This document shows positions 42,251 to 50,825 of a stretch of 64,000 bases of DNA, piece after piece (position 1 is the first letter of the stretch; each line of letters begins with the position of its first letter). The stretch is taken from the NCBI GenBank assembly GCA_963782445.1, contig CAWAJM010000001.1:248001-312000 (forward strand). Reading direction: 5' to 3'. The notes below the pieces were generated by a model, which did not search any database, was not told the origin of the DNA, and saw nothing but the letters and a program-made list of their open reading frames with translations. This DNA comes from ZC4RG20 sp963782445 (lineage in GTDB: Bacteria > Pseudomonadota > Gammaproteobacteria > Steroidobacterales > Rariloculaceae). The position numbers and the translations under genes are program-made.

Positions 42251-43358
42251 CTAACCCCAGACGGACCTCGCGACGTCGACGACGAGCCGCAGCTTCGCCT
42301 TCTGAACCTCGGGCGTGATGGGATTGCCCGGCGCCGTCGAGGCGAAGCCGCACTGCGGGCTCAGTGCGAGCCGCTCGAGATCGACGTGCGCGGCGGCCTC
42401 GTCGATGCGCTGCTTTAGATCTTCCGGGCGCTCCATCGCCGGCACCTTCGAGGAGATCAGGCCGAGCACGATGACCTTGTCCTTCGGCACGAAGCGAAGC
42501 GGCGCGAAGGAGCCCGCCCGCGGGCTGTCGTATTCCATGCAGAAGAAATCCAGATCGAGCTCGTTGAACAGCCGCTCGGCGACGTAGTCGTAACCGCCTT
42601 CGCCGAGCCACTTGCCCTGATTGTTGCCGCGGCACAGATGCATGCCGACGGTCAGACTCGCGGAACGGCCTTCGAGCGCCGCGTTCACGAGATCGATGTA
42701 GTGCCCGACCCACGCGTCGGGATCGTAGCCGCGCGCAGCGAAGCCGGCGCGCAGCTTGGCGTCGCAGAGCAGCGGCAGCGAGAACGTCGTCGAACTGCAC
42801 TTCGCCGGCACCGATCTCGGCCAGATCCCGAAGCTCCTCCCGGTAGACGGCGGCAACGTCGGCGAAGAATTCATCGATATCGGGATAGGCCTTCTCGGAG
42901 ATGCCCTCGCGCCAGCGGAAATAGTGCTGAGAGCACGGCGAGGGAAGCGTGACCTTCGGCATTTTGCTCGTCAGCGATTTGGCGAACAGATACTCGTCGG
43001 TAGCGATGCCCTTGAGGCGCTTGATCTTCCCGGTGACGACGGGCGTCGTGTACTGCATGCCCGGGTCCTGCTCGTTGCGGAACAGCAGTGCCGAGCCCAT
43101 CTTCGTGAAGCCGCTGACGGCCGCCGGGAAATGGTCGAAGTAGTAATAGCGGCGGAATTCCCCATCGGAGACGATTTCGAGCCCGACTTCTTCCTGCAGT
43201 TTGACGGCCGTCCGAATGTGCCGGTCCTCGACCTCCGCGAGGGCCTCGTCCGAGAGCTTGCCTGCGTCGTGGGCTGAGCGGGCCTCGAGCAGCTCGGGCG
43301 GTCGTAACAGGCTGCCGATGTGCTCGGCATGAAACGGTGGATTGATCTTCGCCGCCAT
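42251..43358 (-). CDS. MetE-like (cobalamin-independent methionine synthase C-domain) protein, one frameshift
   Basis: Two frames join at about 42785 into a protein of about 368 residues. It starts MAAKINPPFHAEHIGSLLRP and has FRRYYYFDHFP and EIGAGEVQFDD. After the break come SLPLLCDAKLRAGFAARGYD, VGMHLCRGNN with the zinc-binding Cys, and LSPQCGFAST with another. Members of this stand-alone family transfer methyl groups to thiols or homocysteine from donors other than the full MetE substrate. Deleting one base in GAACGTC at 42782-42788 restores the frame exactly. It has a paralogue at 59935-61107. Confidence 0.8.
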
Positions 43359-43489
43359 TTTCTTGTCTCTCCTATTGCCGGCCGAGATAGACCGGGCCCC
43401 ACGGGGTCGGCAGAGGATAGTACGTTCGGAATGCGAATTGCATCCTCGGCCGTGGGGCGGGCGAGCGCTGCGAATGGAGGGCTTGAAGC

Positions 43490-44113
43490 ATGGAGCGGAT
43501 CGAGAAGACGATCGAAGTTAATCTTCCCATCGAGACCGTCTACGCACAGTGGACGCGGTTCGAGCAGTACCCTCGCTTCATGTCGGGCGTCCGCGATGTG
43601 CGTCGCTTGGATGAGACGCACCTGCGTTGGCGCGGGGACGTCGGCGGGACCGAGAAGGAGTGGGACACGGAGATCACCGAGCAGGTTCCGGACTGCGCCG
43701 TCTCCTGGCGCAGCACGGACGCCGATGCGCCGAGCACCGGAACCGTGCGGCTCGAGCCTTTAGGGACGACGCGCACGCGCGTCCGCGTCGCGATCGCCTA
43801 CGAGCGCCGCCGCACGAAGGCCGTCGGCGGCCTCGAGAACGCCTCGCAGACGGTCTGTGCGCGCGTCGAGAGGACCGCGCGGGAATTCAAGCGGTTCATG
43901 GAAGGCCAAGGCGCGGGCGGCTGCAGCGGCATCATTCAAGGGCCCGTCACGGCGCCCAATGCGCCGGCCCCTTCCGAGCCCCAGACGACCGAGCGGCCGC
44001 CGCGAGCCGAGCGCGTTCCGGAGCGCGCCTCCCTCGGCACCGAGGGCGACGACAAGCGCTCCGGGCCGAGCCGTCCGCAGCCTCGTGCGCCGAGCCGCGA
44101 AGGAGGCGGGTAA
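43490..44113 (+). CDS. SRPBCC (polyketide cyclase/START-like) protein
   Basis: The 207-residue protein has a START-like ligand-binding domain: IEKTIEVNLPIETVYAQWTR, FEQYPRFMSGVRDVRRLDE, LRWRGDVGG and the C-terminal helix AREFKRFMEGQG (about 1-145). A disordered Pro/Arg/Glu-rich tail of about 60 residues follows. The family includes stress-induced cyclase-like proteins of unclear substrate. It converges on the methyltransferase gene with seven bases between stops. Confidence 0.85.
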   Translation: MERIEKTIEVNLPIETVYAQWTRFEQYPRFMSGVRDVRRLDETHLRWRGDVGGTEKEWDTEITEQVPDCAVSWRSTDADAPSTGTVRLEPLGTTRTRVRVAIAYERRRTKAVGGLENASQTVCARVERTAREFKRFMEGQGAGGCSGIIQGPVTAPNAPAPSEPQTTERPPRAERVPERASLGTEGDDKRSGPSRPQPRAPSREGGG

Positions 44114-44120
44114 GGGGCCT

Positions 44121-44747
44121 TCAGCTCTTGCGCGCGATGACGAACAGCGCCGCGCCCGGTCGCGGGCGCCACTCGTGCTCGATCGCGAAACCGGCCGCCG
44201 CGATGCGCTCGAGGAGTTCGCTGCTCGAGAAGACGTCGACATAAGGCAGCAGCCCCGTCACGGAGGCGGCCGCGACGGCGCGCCCGATTGTCTTCGTGAC
44301 GGCCGCGTCGCCCATACAGGCCGTGCTGCTCACGAGGAGGCCGCCCGGCACGAGCATGGCGTGAGCCTTCGCGAGCGCGGCGTCCTTATCCTCGAGCAGG
44401 TGCAAAATGCTGTGCGCCATGACAACGTCGTAGGTCGCCGCGGGCGCTTCGATATCCTCGATGCTGCCGACCTCGAAGCTCACGTTAGTCACGTGCTTTG
44501 CCGCGGCCTTGGCCCGCGCGATCTCGATCATGTTGGGCGAAACGTCGATGGCCATAATGTGCTCGACGTAGGGCGCGTGGTAGAGGGCCGTCGAGCCCGT
44601 GCCGCAACCGAACTCGAAGAGCTTCGTCTGCGGCGTGAGGTACTCCCGAGTCTTCTCGAGCTTGGTCCGATAGGCGGCTTCGTCGGCGACCGGGCTCCGA
44701 GCGTAGCGCTTGGCGATCCAGTCCCAGAACCTTGCGGAGCGCTTCAT
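44121..44747 (-). CDS. Class I SAM-dependent methyltransferase
   Basis: The 208-residue protein has SAM-binding motif I in KLFEFGCGTGSTALYHAPYV (about 42-60), the acidic IMAIDVSPNMIEIARAKA, and motif IV in YDVVMAHSILHLLEDKD. It resembles the UbiE/arsenite-type small-molecule methyltransferases, substrate unknown. Its ATG overlaps the stop of the 77-residue gene by four bases (ATGA), so it belongs to an operon led by the Lrp regulator. Confidence 0.87.
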   Translation of the reverse strand: MKRSARFWDWIAKRYARSPVADEAAYRTKLEKTREYLTPQTKLFEFGCGTGSTALYHAPYVEHIMAIDVSPNMIEIARAKAAAKHVTNVSFEVGSIEDIEAPAATYDVVMAHSILHLLEDKDAALAKAHAMLVPGGLLVSSTACMGDAAVTKTIGRAVAAASVTGLLPYVDVFSSSELLERIAAAGFAIEHEWRPRPGAALFVIARKS

Positions 44748-44977
44748 GGTCCGGAGTATGCCCAGCCGCGGCGCTTCGCGTCGAGCGCGCGCCGCGCGGT
44801 GCTGAGCCCGAGGTTCGGGCCGAGCAGGTCGTCCGCCGACGCACTCTCCGTGGCGGCCACGGGTCCCGCCGGGAACGTCTCGACGGGCGTGCGCAGCGCC
44901 AGCACGGCCTGCTGATCGGCGATGGCGGCGATCGTATCCGCGGCACCCGGCGCCGCGATGACGTGGATGAGTTTCAT
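44744..44977 (-). CDS. Small protein of unknown function coupled to the Lrp regulator
   Basis: The 77-residue protein begins MKLIHVIAAPGAADTIAAIA, a beta-alpha pattern suggesting a small ferredoxin-like domain, and ends in a helical, basic stretch (STARRALDAKRRGWAYSGP). Its ATG overlaps the Lrp stop by four bases and its stop overlaps the methyltransferase start by four bases. That double coupling is the best evidence it is a real gene. No family recognised. Confidence 0.58.
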   Translation of the reverse strand: MKLIHVIAAPGAADTIAAIADQQAVLALRTPVETFPAGPVAATESASADDLLGPNLGLSTARRALDAKRRGWAYSGP

Positions 44978-45468
44978 GTGTGCTTCCCCGTGGTGCCGCG
45001 GCGCAGATGATCGAGCGGCAGTGCCGTCCGCCCCATGACGCGCTGCAGCGCGAAACTCGTCTCGACATGATCGACGCAGCCGAGCTCGAGCAGCGCCTCG
45101 CGGAGGAAGCGGTTGTAGCTCTCGAGATTCGCGGTTACGACGTGCAGCAGGTAATCGTAGCTGCCCGACATGGCCCAGCATTGCATGACCTCGGGCAGGC
45201 GGTGCACCGCCGATTCGAACAGCGCCACCTCCTTTTTGCCCTCGCGCACGAGCCGCACCTCGGCGAACGCATTGACGGGCAAGCCGAGTCGATTCTGGTC
45301 GAGCACGGTCACGTAGCGCTCGATGTAGCCCGCGGCCTCGAGCCGCTGTACGCGCCGAGCGCAGGGCGTCGCCGTCAGCGAGACGCGCCCGGCGAGCTCG
45401 CTGATGCTCATGCGGGCGTTGTCCTGTAGTTCCTTGAGAATCCGCACGTCGATCGCATCCAGGCTCAT
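44974..45468 (-). CDS. Lrp/AsnC-family regulator, BkdR-like by context
   Basis: The 164-residue protein has the Lrp helix-turn-helix (ELAGRVSLTATPCARRVQRL, about 25-45) and the ligand-binding RAM domain (VVTANLESYNRFLREALLEL, with GSYDYLLHV). It is transcribed away from a branched-chain keto acid dehydrogenase operon, which is where BkdR sits in other proteobacteria, so it probably activates or represses that operon in response to a branched-chain amino acid. The chosen start at 45468 gives the normal length; a longer open frame would run across a palindrome. Confidence 0.88.
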   Translation of the reverse strand: MSLDAIDVRILKELQDNARMSISELAGRVSLTATPCARRVQRLEAAGYIERYVTVLDQNRLGLPVNAFAEVRLVREGKKEVALFESAVHRLPEVMQCWAMSGSYDYLLHVVTANLESYNRFLREALLELGCVDHVETSFALQRVMGRTALPLDHLRRGTTGKHT

Positions 45469-45493
45469 CGTCGCGCACCTGTCCAGTCTGCAG

Positions 45494-45517
45494 AGAAGCA
45501 CTATTCTCGGTGCTTCT
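45494..45517. promoter_or_regulatory. Candidate Lrp operator palindrome
   Basis: AGAAGCAC and GTGCTTCT are perfect eight-base arms around tattctcg. The site lies 26 bases upstream of the Lrp-family start and about 107 bases upstream of the divergent operon. An A/T-rich stretch with CTTATATTT follows towards the operon. It is a good candidate for binding of the regulator. Confidence 0.55.
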
Positions 45518-45623
45518 TGTAGAGTTTTCCACTATCTGATGCGGTGATGGATCTTATATTTGGCTAAAACGGCTAGGGCCATCGAGCTATATTGAATCAA
45601 CGGCCGGCAGCCGGAGGACGGGC

Positions 45624-46448
45624 ATGGAAAGCCGACAATCGCACTTTGGAATTCGCCTCCGAGACGAGGTGCTCTCCCACCCGGTCATCGTCGGGAACCC
45701 GTATACGGCCTGGTTCGAGCGCGGCGAGGCCAGCCTCGAGCAGGCGCGTGCCTTCGTGATTCAGTTCTCCGTGTTCTCGAACCAGTTCCTCGTCGCGCAG
45801 CTGCGCAAGATGCTCAACGCCGAGACGGTCGAGGCGATGCGCGAATCGAAGGAGATCCTGGCCAACGAGATCGGCGTCGGTTTCCGCTCCCCCGCGGCGC
45901 CGGCAGACGCAGAGCTCGGCGATACGTCCGGCAGCATCGAGGGCGGCACGTTCCGATTCCGCGCCGCGCACTTCGAGCTGCTCGTGCGCATGGCGGCCGG
46001 CCTGGGCCTGCACTTCGGGGAACTCGGCAAGCGGCGCTTCGGGACCGCATCCACGCTCTATTTCTGCGACGAGCTCGTGCGGCTCTACGGACACGAGGAC
46101 TACCAGACCGCGGCCGCCGCTTCGTGGGCCGTCGAGAACTGGGCCGCGGCCGGCTTCTGGGACCAGCTCGTCGCCGGCTGGGAGCGCTTCCGCGCCCGCC
46201 GCTCGCTGCCGCGGCTCAACATCGGTTTCTTCACCTGGCATGCGCGGCTCGAAGCCAACCACGCACAGCACACCTGGGACGAGCTCGAGCAGTGGTACGC
46301 CGAGCAGGACGTCGACGAGGATGCGTTCGTGGCTCATGCCCTCGAGATGCTCGACGCGGTCCACGTGTTCTGGAGCGGGCTCGATCGACAGCGCCGCGAG
46401 ATCGCCGCGGCCGCCACGCAGGGAGTGCGATATGGGGCGAACGGCTGA
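45624..46448 (+). CDS. Heme-oxygenase-like (TenA/PqqC-fold) iron-containing protein
   Basis: The 274-residue all-helical protein has candidate metal ligands in ILANEIGVGF (Glu, about 80), WAVENWAAAG (Glu) and FFTWHARLEANHAQHTWDEL (H-x3-E-x2-H-x2-H, about 207-220). This pattern suits the diiron oxygenases of the heme-oxygenase-like superfamily (UndA, CADD, SznF types) and PqqC-like proteins. It is the first gene of the operon and overlaps the start of E1 alpha by 17 bases, so it is co-translated with a keto acid dehydrogenase. Its reaction is unknown. Confidence 0.75.
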   Translation: MESRQSHFGIRLRDEVLSHPVIVGNPYTAWFERGEASLEQARAFVIQFSVFSNQFLVAQLRKMLNAETVEAMRESKEILANEIGVGFRSPAAPADAELGDTSGSIEGGTFRFRAAHFELLVRMAAGLGLHFGELGKRRFGTASTLYFCDELVRLYGHEDYQTAAAASWAVENWAAAGFWDQLVAGWERFRARRSLPRLNIGFFTWHARLEANHAQHTWDELEQWYAEQDVDEDAFVAHALEMLDAVHVFWSGLDRQRREIAAAATQGVRYGANG

Positions 46449-47562
46449 ATCCCTTTTCGACCGCAAACGGGATGCACGCACAGCGTCGCATGCCGTCGCG
46501 CGCTTCGAGATTCGCTACACACGCTACGTCGACGAGCACGGCTGCCCGGTCGCGGATCTCCCTGCGTTCGCGCAGGACCCGGCCGAGCTGCGTGCGCTGT
46601 ACCGCGGCTGCGTGCTCACGCGCCGCTTCGACGCCAAGGCCGTCGCCCTGCAGCGCACGGGCCAGCTCGGTACGTATCCGTCGAGCCTCGGCCAGGAAGC
46701 CGTCGCGGTCGCGATCGGCACGGCCATGCGGCCGGACGACGTGCTGCTGCCGACCTATCGCGAGACCGGCGCCATGCTCGTACGCGGCGTTCGGCCGACC
46801 GACCTGCTGCTCTATTGGGGCGGCGACGAGCGCGGCATGGCGTTCGCGCGGCCGGCCCAGGACTTTCCGATTTGCGTGCCGATTGCGACGCATGCGCCGC
46901 ACGCGGTCGGCGTCGCGTTCGCGATGCAGCGCCGCGGCGAGCGGCGTGTCGCCGTCTGTGCGCTCGGCGACGGCGCTACTTCCAAGGGCGATTTCTACGA
47001 GGCGCTGAACGGCGCCGGCGTCTGGCAGCTCCCGCTCGTGTTCGTCATCAACAATAACGAGTGGGCGATCTCGGTGCCGCGGTACCGGCAGTCGCACGCG
47101 CAGACGCTGGCGCAGAAGGCGATCGCGGCCGGCGTGCCCGGCGAGCAGGTCGACGGCAATGATGCCGTCGCCGTGCGCCACGCGCTCGACGCGGCGCTCG
47201 CGAAGGCGCGTGACGGCGGCGGGCCCCAGCTCATTGAGGCGCTGACGTATCGGCTCAGCGACCATACGACGGCCGACGACGCGCGCCGTTACCGCGATGC
47301 GCACGAGCACGCGCAGCGGAGCGCCCAGGACCCGGTCGAGCGGCTGCGCAAGCTCATGGCCGGCCGCGGCGCGTGGAGCGACGCCGACGAGGCGGCGCTG
47401 CAGGCCGAGTGCGAGGCCGAGGTCGAGCGGGCCGCGGCCGAGTACCTCGCGACGCCGGCCCGCGCGCCGGCGACGATGTTCGATCACCTGTTCGCGACGT
47501 TGCCTGCGCGGCTCTCGGCGCAGCGCGACGAAGTCACCGAGCGGAGCCGCTCCCATGGCTGA
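46432..47562 (+). CDS. 2-oxo acid dehydrogenase E1 component, alpha subunit (branched-chain type by context)
   Basis: The 376-residue protein has the thiamine diphosphate motif GDGATSKGDFYEALNGAGVW through VFVINNNEWAIS (GDG...NN, about 182-212), the entry block RRFDAKAVALQRTGQLGTYP, and the phosphorylation-loop-like YRLSDHTTADDARRYRD. With E1 beta it decarboxylates a branched 2-keto acid and passes the acyl group to E2. Pyruvate-specific enzymes look similar; the leucine-pathway neighbours make the branched-chain role likelier. Confidence 0.88.
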   Translation: MGRTAESLFDRKRDARTASHAVARFEIRYTRYVDEHGCPVADLPAFAQDPAELRALYRGCVLTRRFDAKAVALQRTGQLGTYPSSLGQEAVAVAIGTAMRPDDVLLPTYRETGAMLVRGVRPTDLLLYWGGDERGMAFARPAQDFPICVPIATHAPHAVGVAFAMQRRGERRVAVCALGDGATSKGDFYEALNGAGVWQLPLVFVINNNEWAISVPRYRQSHAQTLAQKAIAAGVPGEQVDGNDAVAVRHALDAALAKARDGGGPQLIEALTYRLSDHTTADDARRYRDAHEHAQRSAQDPVERLRKLMAGRGAWSDADEAALQAECEAEVERAAAEYLATPARAPATMFDHLFATLPARLSAQRDEVTERSRSHG

Positions 47563-48535
47563 GGTGACGCTCGTCGAAGCCGTGAATCTCGCGCTCGCGC
47601 ACGCGCTCGAGCGCGACCCGGACGTGCTCGTGCTCGGCGAGGACGTCGGGGCCAATGGCGGGGTGTTCCGTGCGACAGTCGGCCTGCTCGAGCGCTTCGG
47701 CGCGGACCGCGTCGTCGATACGCCGCTGGCCGAGACGCTGATCGCCGGCATGTGCGTCGGCCTCGCGGCGCAGGGTCTGAAGCCCGTGGCCGAGATCCAA
47801 TTCCTGGGCTTCAGCTACTCCGCCGTCGATCAGATGCTGAGCCACGCGGCGCGGCTGCGGAACCGCACGCAGGGTCGGCTGAGCTGCCCCATGGTGCTAC
47901 GCGCGCCCTACGGCGGCGGCATTCATGCGCCGGAGCATCATTCGGAGAGCACGGAGGCACTGTACGCGCAGATGCCCGGGCTGCGTGTCGTGATTCCGTC
48001 CTCGCCGGGGCGGGCCTACGGGCTGCTGCTCGCCGCGATCCGCGATCCTGACCCGGTCGTGTTCCTCGAGCCCAAGCGCATCTATCGGGCCTTCAAGGAA
48101 AGCGTGACCGACGACGGCGCGGCGCTGCCGCTCGACGTGAGCTTCGTGCTGCGCGAGGGCAGCGACCTCACGCTCGTGAGCTGGGGCGCGTGCATGCAGG
48201 AGACGCTCGCCGCGGCGGACGCCCTCGCGGCCGAAGGCGTGGCGGCCGAGGTCGTCAACGTCGCGACGATCGCGCCGCTCGATGCCGAGACGATCGTGCG
48301 CTCCGTGACGAAGACGGGCCGCTGCGTCATCGTGCACGAGGCGGCGCGCAACGTCGGCGTCGGCGCCGAGATCGCGGCCGAGCTCGCGGACCAGGGCCTC
48401 ATGAGCCTGTTCGCGCCGGTCAAGCGCGTGACGGGCTACGACACGATCATGCCTTTGCACCGACTCGAGCGGGCGTATCTGCCGAGCACGGACCGCATCC
48501 TGGCCGCCGCGCGCGAAACCCTGGAGGCCGCATGA
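47555..48535 (+). CDS. 2-oxo acid dehydrogenase E1 component, beta subunit
   Basis: The 326-residue protein has the pyrimidine-binding domain (LVLGEDVGANGGVFRATVGL, EIQFLGFSYSAVDQMLSHAA, with the conserved RAPYGGGIHAPEHHSES) and the transketolase C-terminal domain (LTLVSWGACMQETLAAADAL, VIVHEAARNVGVGAEIAAEL). It forms the alpha2-beta2 E1 with the preceding gene. The start overlaps the E1 alpha stop by eight bases. The complex would be completed by the E2 below and an E3 encoded elsewhere. Confidence 0.92.
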   Translation: MAEVTLVEAVNLALAHALERDPDVLVLGEDVGANGGVFRATVGLLERFGADRVVDTPLAETLIAGMCVGLAAQGLKPVAEIQFLGFSYSAVDQMLSHAARLRNRTQGRLSCPMVLRAPYGGGIHAPEHHSESTEALYAQMPGLRVVIPSSPGRAYGLLLAAIRDPDPVVFLEPKRIYRAFKESVTDDGAALPLDVSFVLREGSDLTLVSWGACMQETLAAADALAAEGVAAEVVNVATIAPLDAETIVRSVTKTGRCVIVHEAARNVGVGAEIAAELADQGLMSLFAPVKRVTGYDTIMPLHRLERAYLPSTDRILAAARETLEAA

Positions 48536-49635
48536 GCCTCTTCACGCTGCCCGATCTCGGCGAAGGTCTGCACGAGGCCGAGATCTCGGCCTGGCACGTG
48601 CGCGTCGGCGATCGCGTCGAGGCCGGGCAGCCGCTCGTCTCCGTCGAGACGGACAAGGCGATCGTCGAGGTGCCGAGCCCGCGCGCGGGCGAAATCGTGC
48701 GCCTCTGGGGCCGGCCCGGCGATATCCTCGAAGTCGGCGCGAAGCTCGTCGAGTTCGAGGGCGAGACCGAAGCGGGCGACGCCGGCACGGTCGTCGGCGA
48801 GGTCGAGCGCTCCGACCGCGTCGCGACCGAGGGGCCGACGTCGGTCGGGCGTCCGGCCGCCGGCCTCAAGGCGGCGCCGGCCGTGCGCGCGCTCGCGCGG
48901 CGCCTCGACGTGGATCTCTCGATCGTGACGCCGACGGGCCGCGACGAGACCATCACGGCCCGGGACGTCGAGCGCGTGGCGCGAATCCTCGAGGACTTGG
49001 GCCCCGTCGAGCCCTTGCGCGGGGCGCGGCGCGCCATGGCGCACAGCATGGCGCAGGCGCATGCCGAAGTGGCGGCCGTGACGGTCGTCGACGATGCCGA
49101 CGTCGACGCCTGGCCCGCAGGCACCACCGTCATGCTGCGCCTGATCCGTGCCATCGTCGCCGCGTGCCGCGCGGAGCCGGCGCTCAACGCCTGGTTCGAC
49201 AGCCGCGAGCTCGGGCGGCGCCTGCTCGCGAAGATCGACCTCGGCATCGCCGTGGACACGCCGGATGGGCTTTTCGTGCCCGTGCTGCGTAACGTCGGCG
49301 AACGCGATGGCGAGGACCTGCGCCGTGGGCTCGAGGCCATGAAGGTCGCCGTTCGCAGCCGCAGCGTTCCGCCCGAGGAGATGCGCGGCTATACGTTCAC
49401 GCTCTCGAACTTCGGCACGTTCGGCGGCCGCTACGCGCAGCCGGTCGTCGTGCCGCCCACGGTCGCGATCCTCGGCGCGGGCAGGCTGCGCGACGCGGTC
49501 GTGGCCGCCGCGGGCGAGCCCGCCGTGCACCGCGTGCTGCCGCTGTCGCTGAGCTTCGACCATCGTGCCGTCACGGGCGGCGAGGCGACGCGGTTTCTCG
49601 AGGCCGTCATCGGGGACTTGGAACATGGTCAGTGA
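48532..49635 (+). CDS. Dihydrolipoyl acyltransferase (E2) of the 2-oxo acid dehydrogenase complex
   Basis: The 367-residue protein has one lipoyl domain with the lipoylated Lys in VETDKAIVEVPSP (about 42), a peripheral subunit-binding domain (KAAPAVRALARRLDVDL, about 120-155), and the catalytic domain ending SFDHRAVTGGEA. The usual active-site motif is DHRVVDGA, so Asp is replaced by Thr here, but the catalytic His is kept. It starts by a four-base overlap with E1 beta. No E3 gene is in this window. Confidence 0.9.
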   Translation: MSLFTLPDLGEGLHEAEISAWHVRVGDRVEAGQPLVSVETDKAIVEVPSPRAGEIVRLWGRPGDILEVGAKLVEFEGETEAGDAGTVVGEVERSDRVATEGPTSVGRPAAGLKAAPAVRALARRLDVDLSIVTPTGRDETITARDVERVARILEDLGPVEPLRGARRAMAHSMAQAHAEVAAVTVVDDADVDAWPAGTTVMLRLIRAIVAACRAEPALNAWFDSRELGRRLLAKIDLGIAVDTPDGLFVPVLRNVGERDGEDLRRGLEAMKVAVRSRSVPPEEMRGYTFTLSNFGTFGGRYAQPVVVPPTVAILGAGRLRDAVVAAAGEPAVHRVLPLSLSFDHRAVTGGEATRFLEAVIGDLEHGQ

Positions 49636-50815
49636 GCGTGCCGCCGTAAGCCCCTCCGCCGCGCGCGTCGATTTCGACTTCGGCCTCGGCGAGGATGCGG
49701 ATCTGCTGCGCGAGCAGGTGGAGCGCTTCGCGGGCGAGCGGGTCGCGCCGCGCGCGGCCGATGTCGACGCCAGCAATCGCTTCCCGCGCGACCTTTGGCC
49801 CGCCCTTGGCGAACTCGGCCTGTTCGGGATCACGGTCGAGGCGGCCGACGGCGGCGCCGGGCTCGGCTATCTGCACCAGGCCGTCGCGGTCGAGGAGCTG
49901 AGCCGGGCGTCGGCATCGATCGGACTCTCGTACGCGGTGCATGCGAGCTTGTGCGTGAACCAGATTCGGCTCTGGGGCACGGCCGAGCAGAAGCGGCGCT
50001 TCCTGCCGAAGCTGCTCGACGGCACGCACGTCGGCGCGCTCGCGATGAGCGAGACGGGCGCGGGCTCGGACGTGCTGGCGATGCGCACGCGCGCCGTGCG
50101 CGACGGCGATATGTACGTGCTCGACGGCGCGAAGATGTGGATCACCAACGGGCCCGTCGCCGACGTGTTGCTCGTCTATGCGAAGCTCGGCACGGAACGC
50201 GACGCGCCGCTCGGCGCATTCCTCGTCGAACGCGGCCTGGCGGGCTTCTCGACGGCCCCGAAGCTCGACAAGCTCGGCATGCGCGGCTCGGATACGTGCG
50301 GCCTCGTCTTCGACGGCTGCCGCGTGCCGGCCGCGAACAAGCTGCCCGGCGACGGCCTCGAGATCCTCATGACGGGTCTCGATCTCGAGCGCGTCGTGCT
50401 GGCCGCCGGTCCGCTGGGGATCATGCGGGCCTGCATGGACCTCGTGCTGCCGTATCTGCATGCGCGCAAGCAGTTCGGCCGGCCGATCGGCCGTTTCGAG
50501 CTCATGCAGGGGAAGGTCGCCGACATGTACAGCACGATGAACAGCGCGCGCGCCTACGTTTATTCGGTCGCGCGCGCCTGCGATCGCGGGCGGCCCACGC
50601 GCTTCGATGCGGCGGCGGCCATTCTCAAGGCGTCCGAGGGCGCAACGTGGATGGCGCTGCAGGCGATCCAGACGCTCGGCGGCAACGGCTACACGAACGA
50701 GTATCCGGCGGGGCGGCTGTTGCGCGACGCGAAGCTCTACGAGATCGGCGCCGGCACGAACGAGATCCGCCGCATGCTCATCGGCCGGGAGCTGTTCGCG
50801 GCCACGGCCGGGTAA
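49625..50815 (+). CDS. liuA: Acyl-CoA dehydrogenase, isovaleryl-CoA dehydrogenase type
   Basis: The 396-residue protein has the usual acyl-CoA dehydrogenase blocks: ALAMSETGAGSDVLAMRTRA, KMWITNGPVADVLLVYAK, and the C-terminal QTLGGNGYTNEYPAGRLLRD and GAGTNEIRRMLIGREL. The catalytic base should be the Glu in TGLDLERVVLAAGPLGIM, the position used by isovaleryl-CoA dehydrogenases rather than the C-terminal Glu of other types. It oxidises isovaleryl-CoA to 3-methylcrotonyl-CoA, the next step in leucine breakdown after the E1/E2 complex. It overlaps the E2 stop by 11 bases. Confidence 0.88.
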   Translation: MVSERAAVSPSAARVDFDFGLGEDADLLREQVERFAGERVAPRAADVDASNRFPRDLWPALGELGLFGITVEAADGGAGLGYLHQAVAVEELSRASASIGLSYAVHASLCVNQIRLWGTAEQKRRFLPKLLDGTHVGALAMSETGAGSDVLAMRTRAVRDGDMYVLDGAKMWITNGPVADVLLVYAKLGTERDAPLGAFLVERGLAGFSTAPKLDKLGMRGSDTCGLVFDGCRVPAANKLPGDGLEILMTGLDLERVVLAAGPLGIMRACMDLVLPYLHARKQFGRPIGRFELMQGKVADMYSTMNSARAYVYSVARACDRGRPTRFDAAAAILKASEGATWMALQAIQTLGGNGYTNEYPAGRLLRDAKLYEIGAGTNEIRRMLIGRELFAATAG

Positions 50816-50825
50816 GGCGCGGGCC

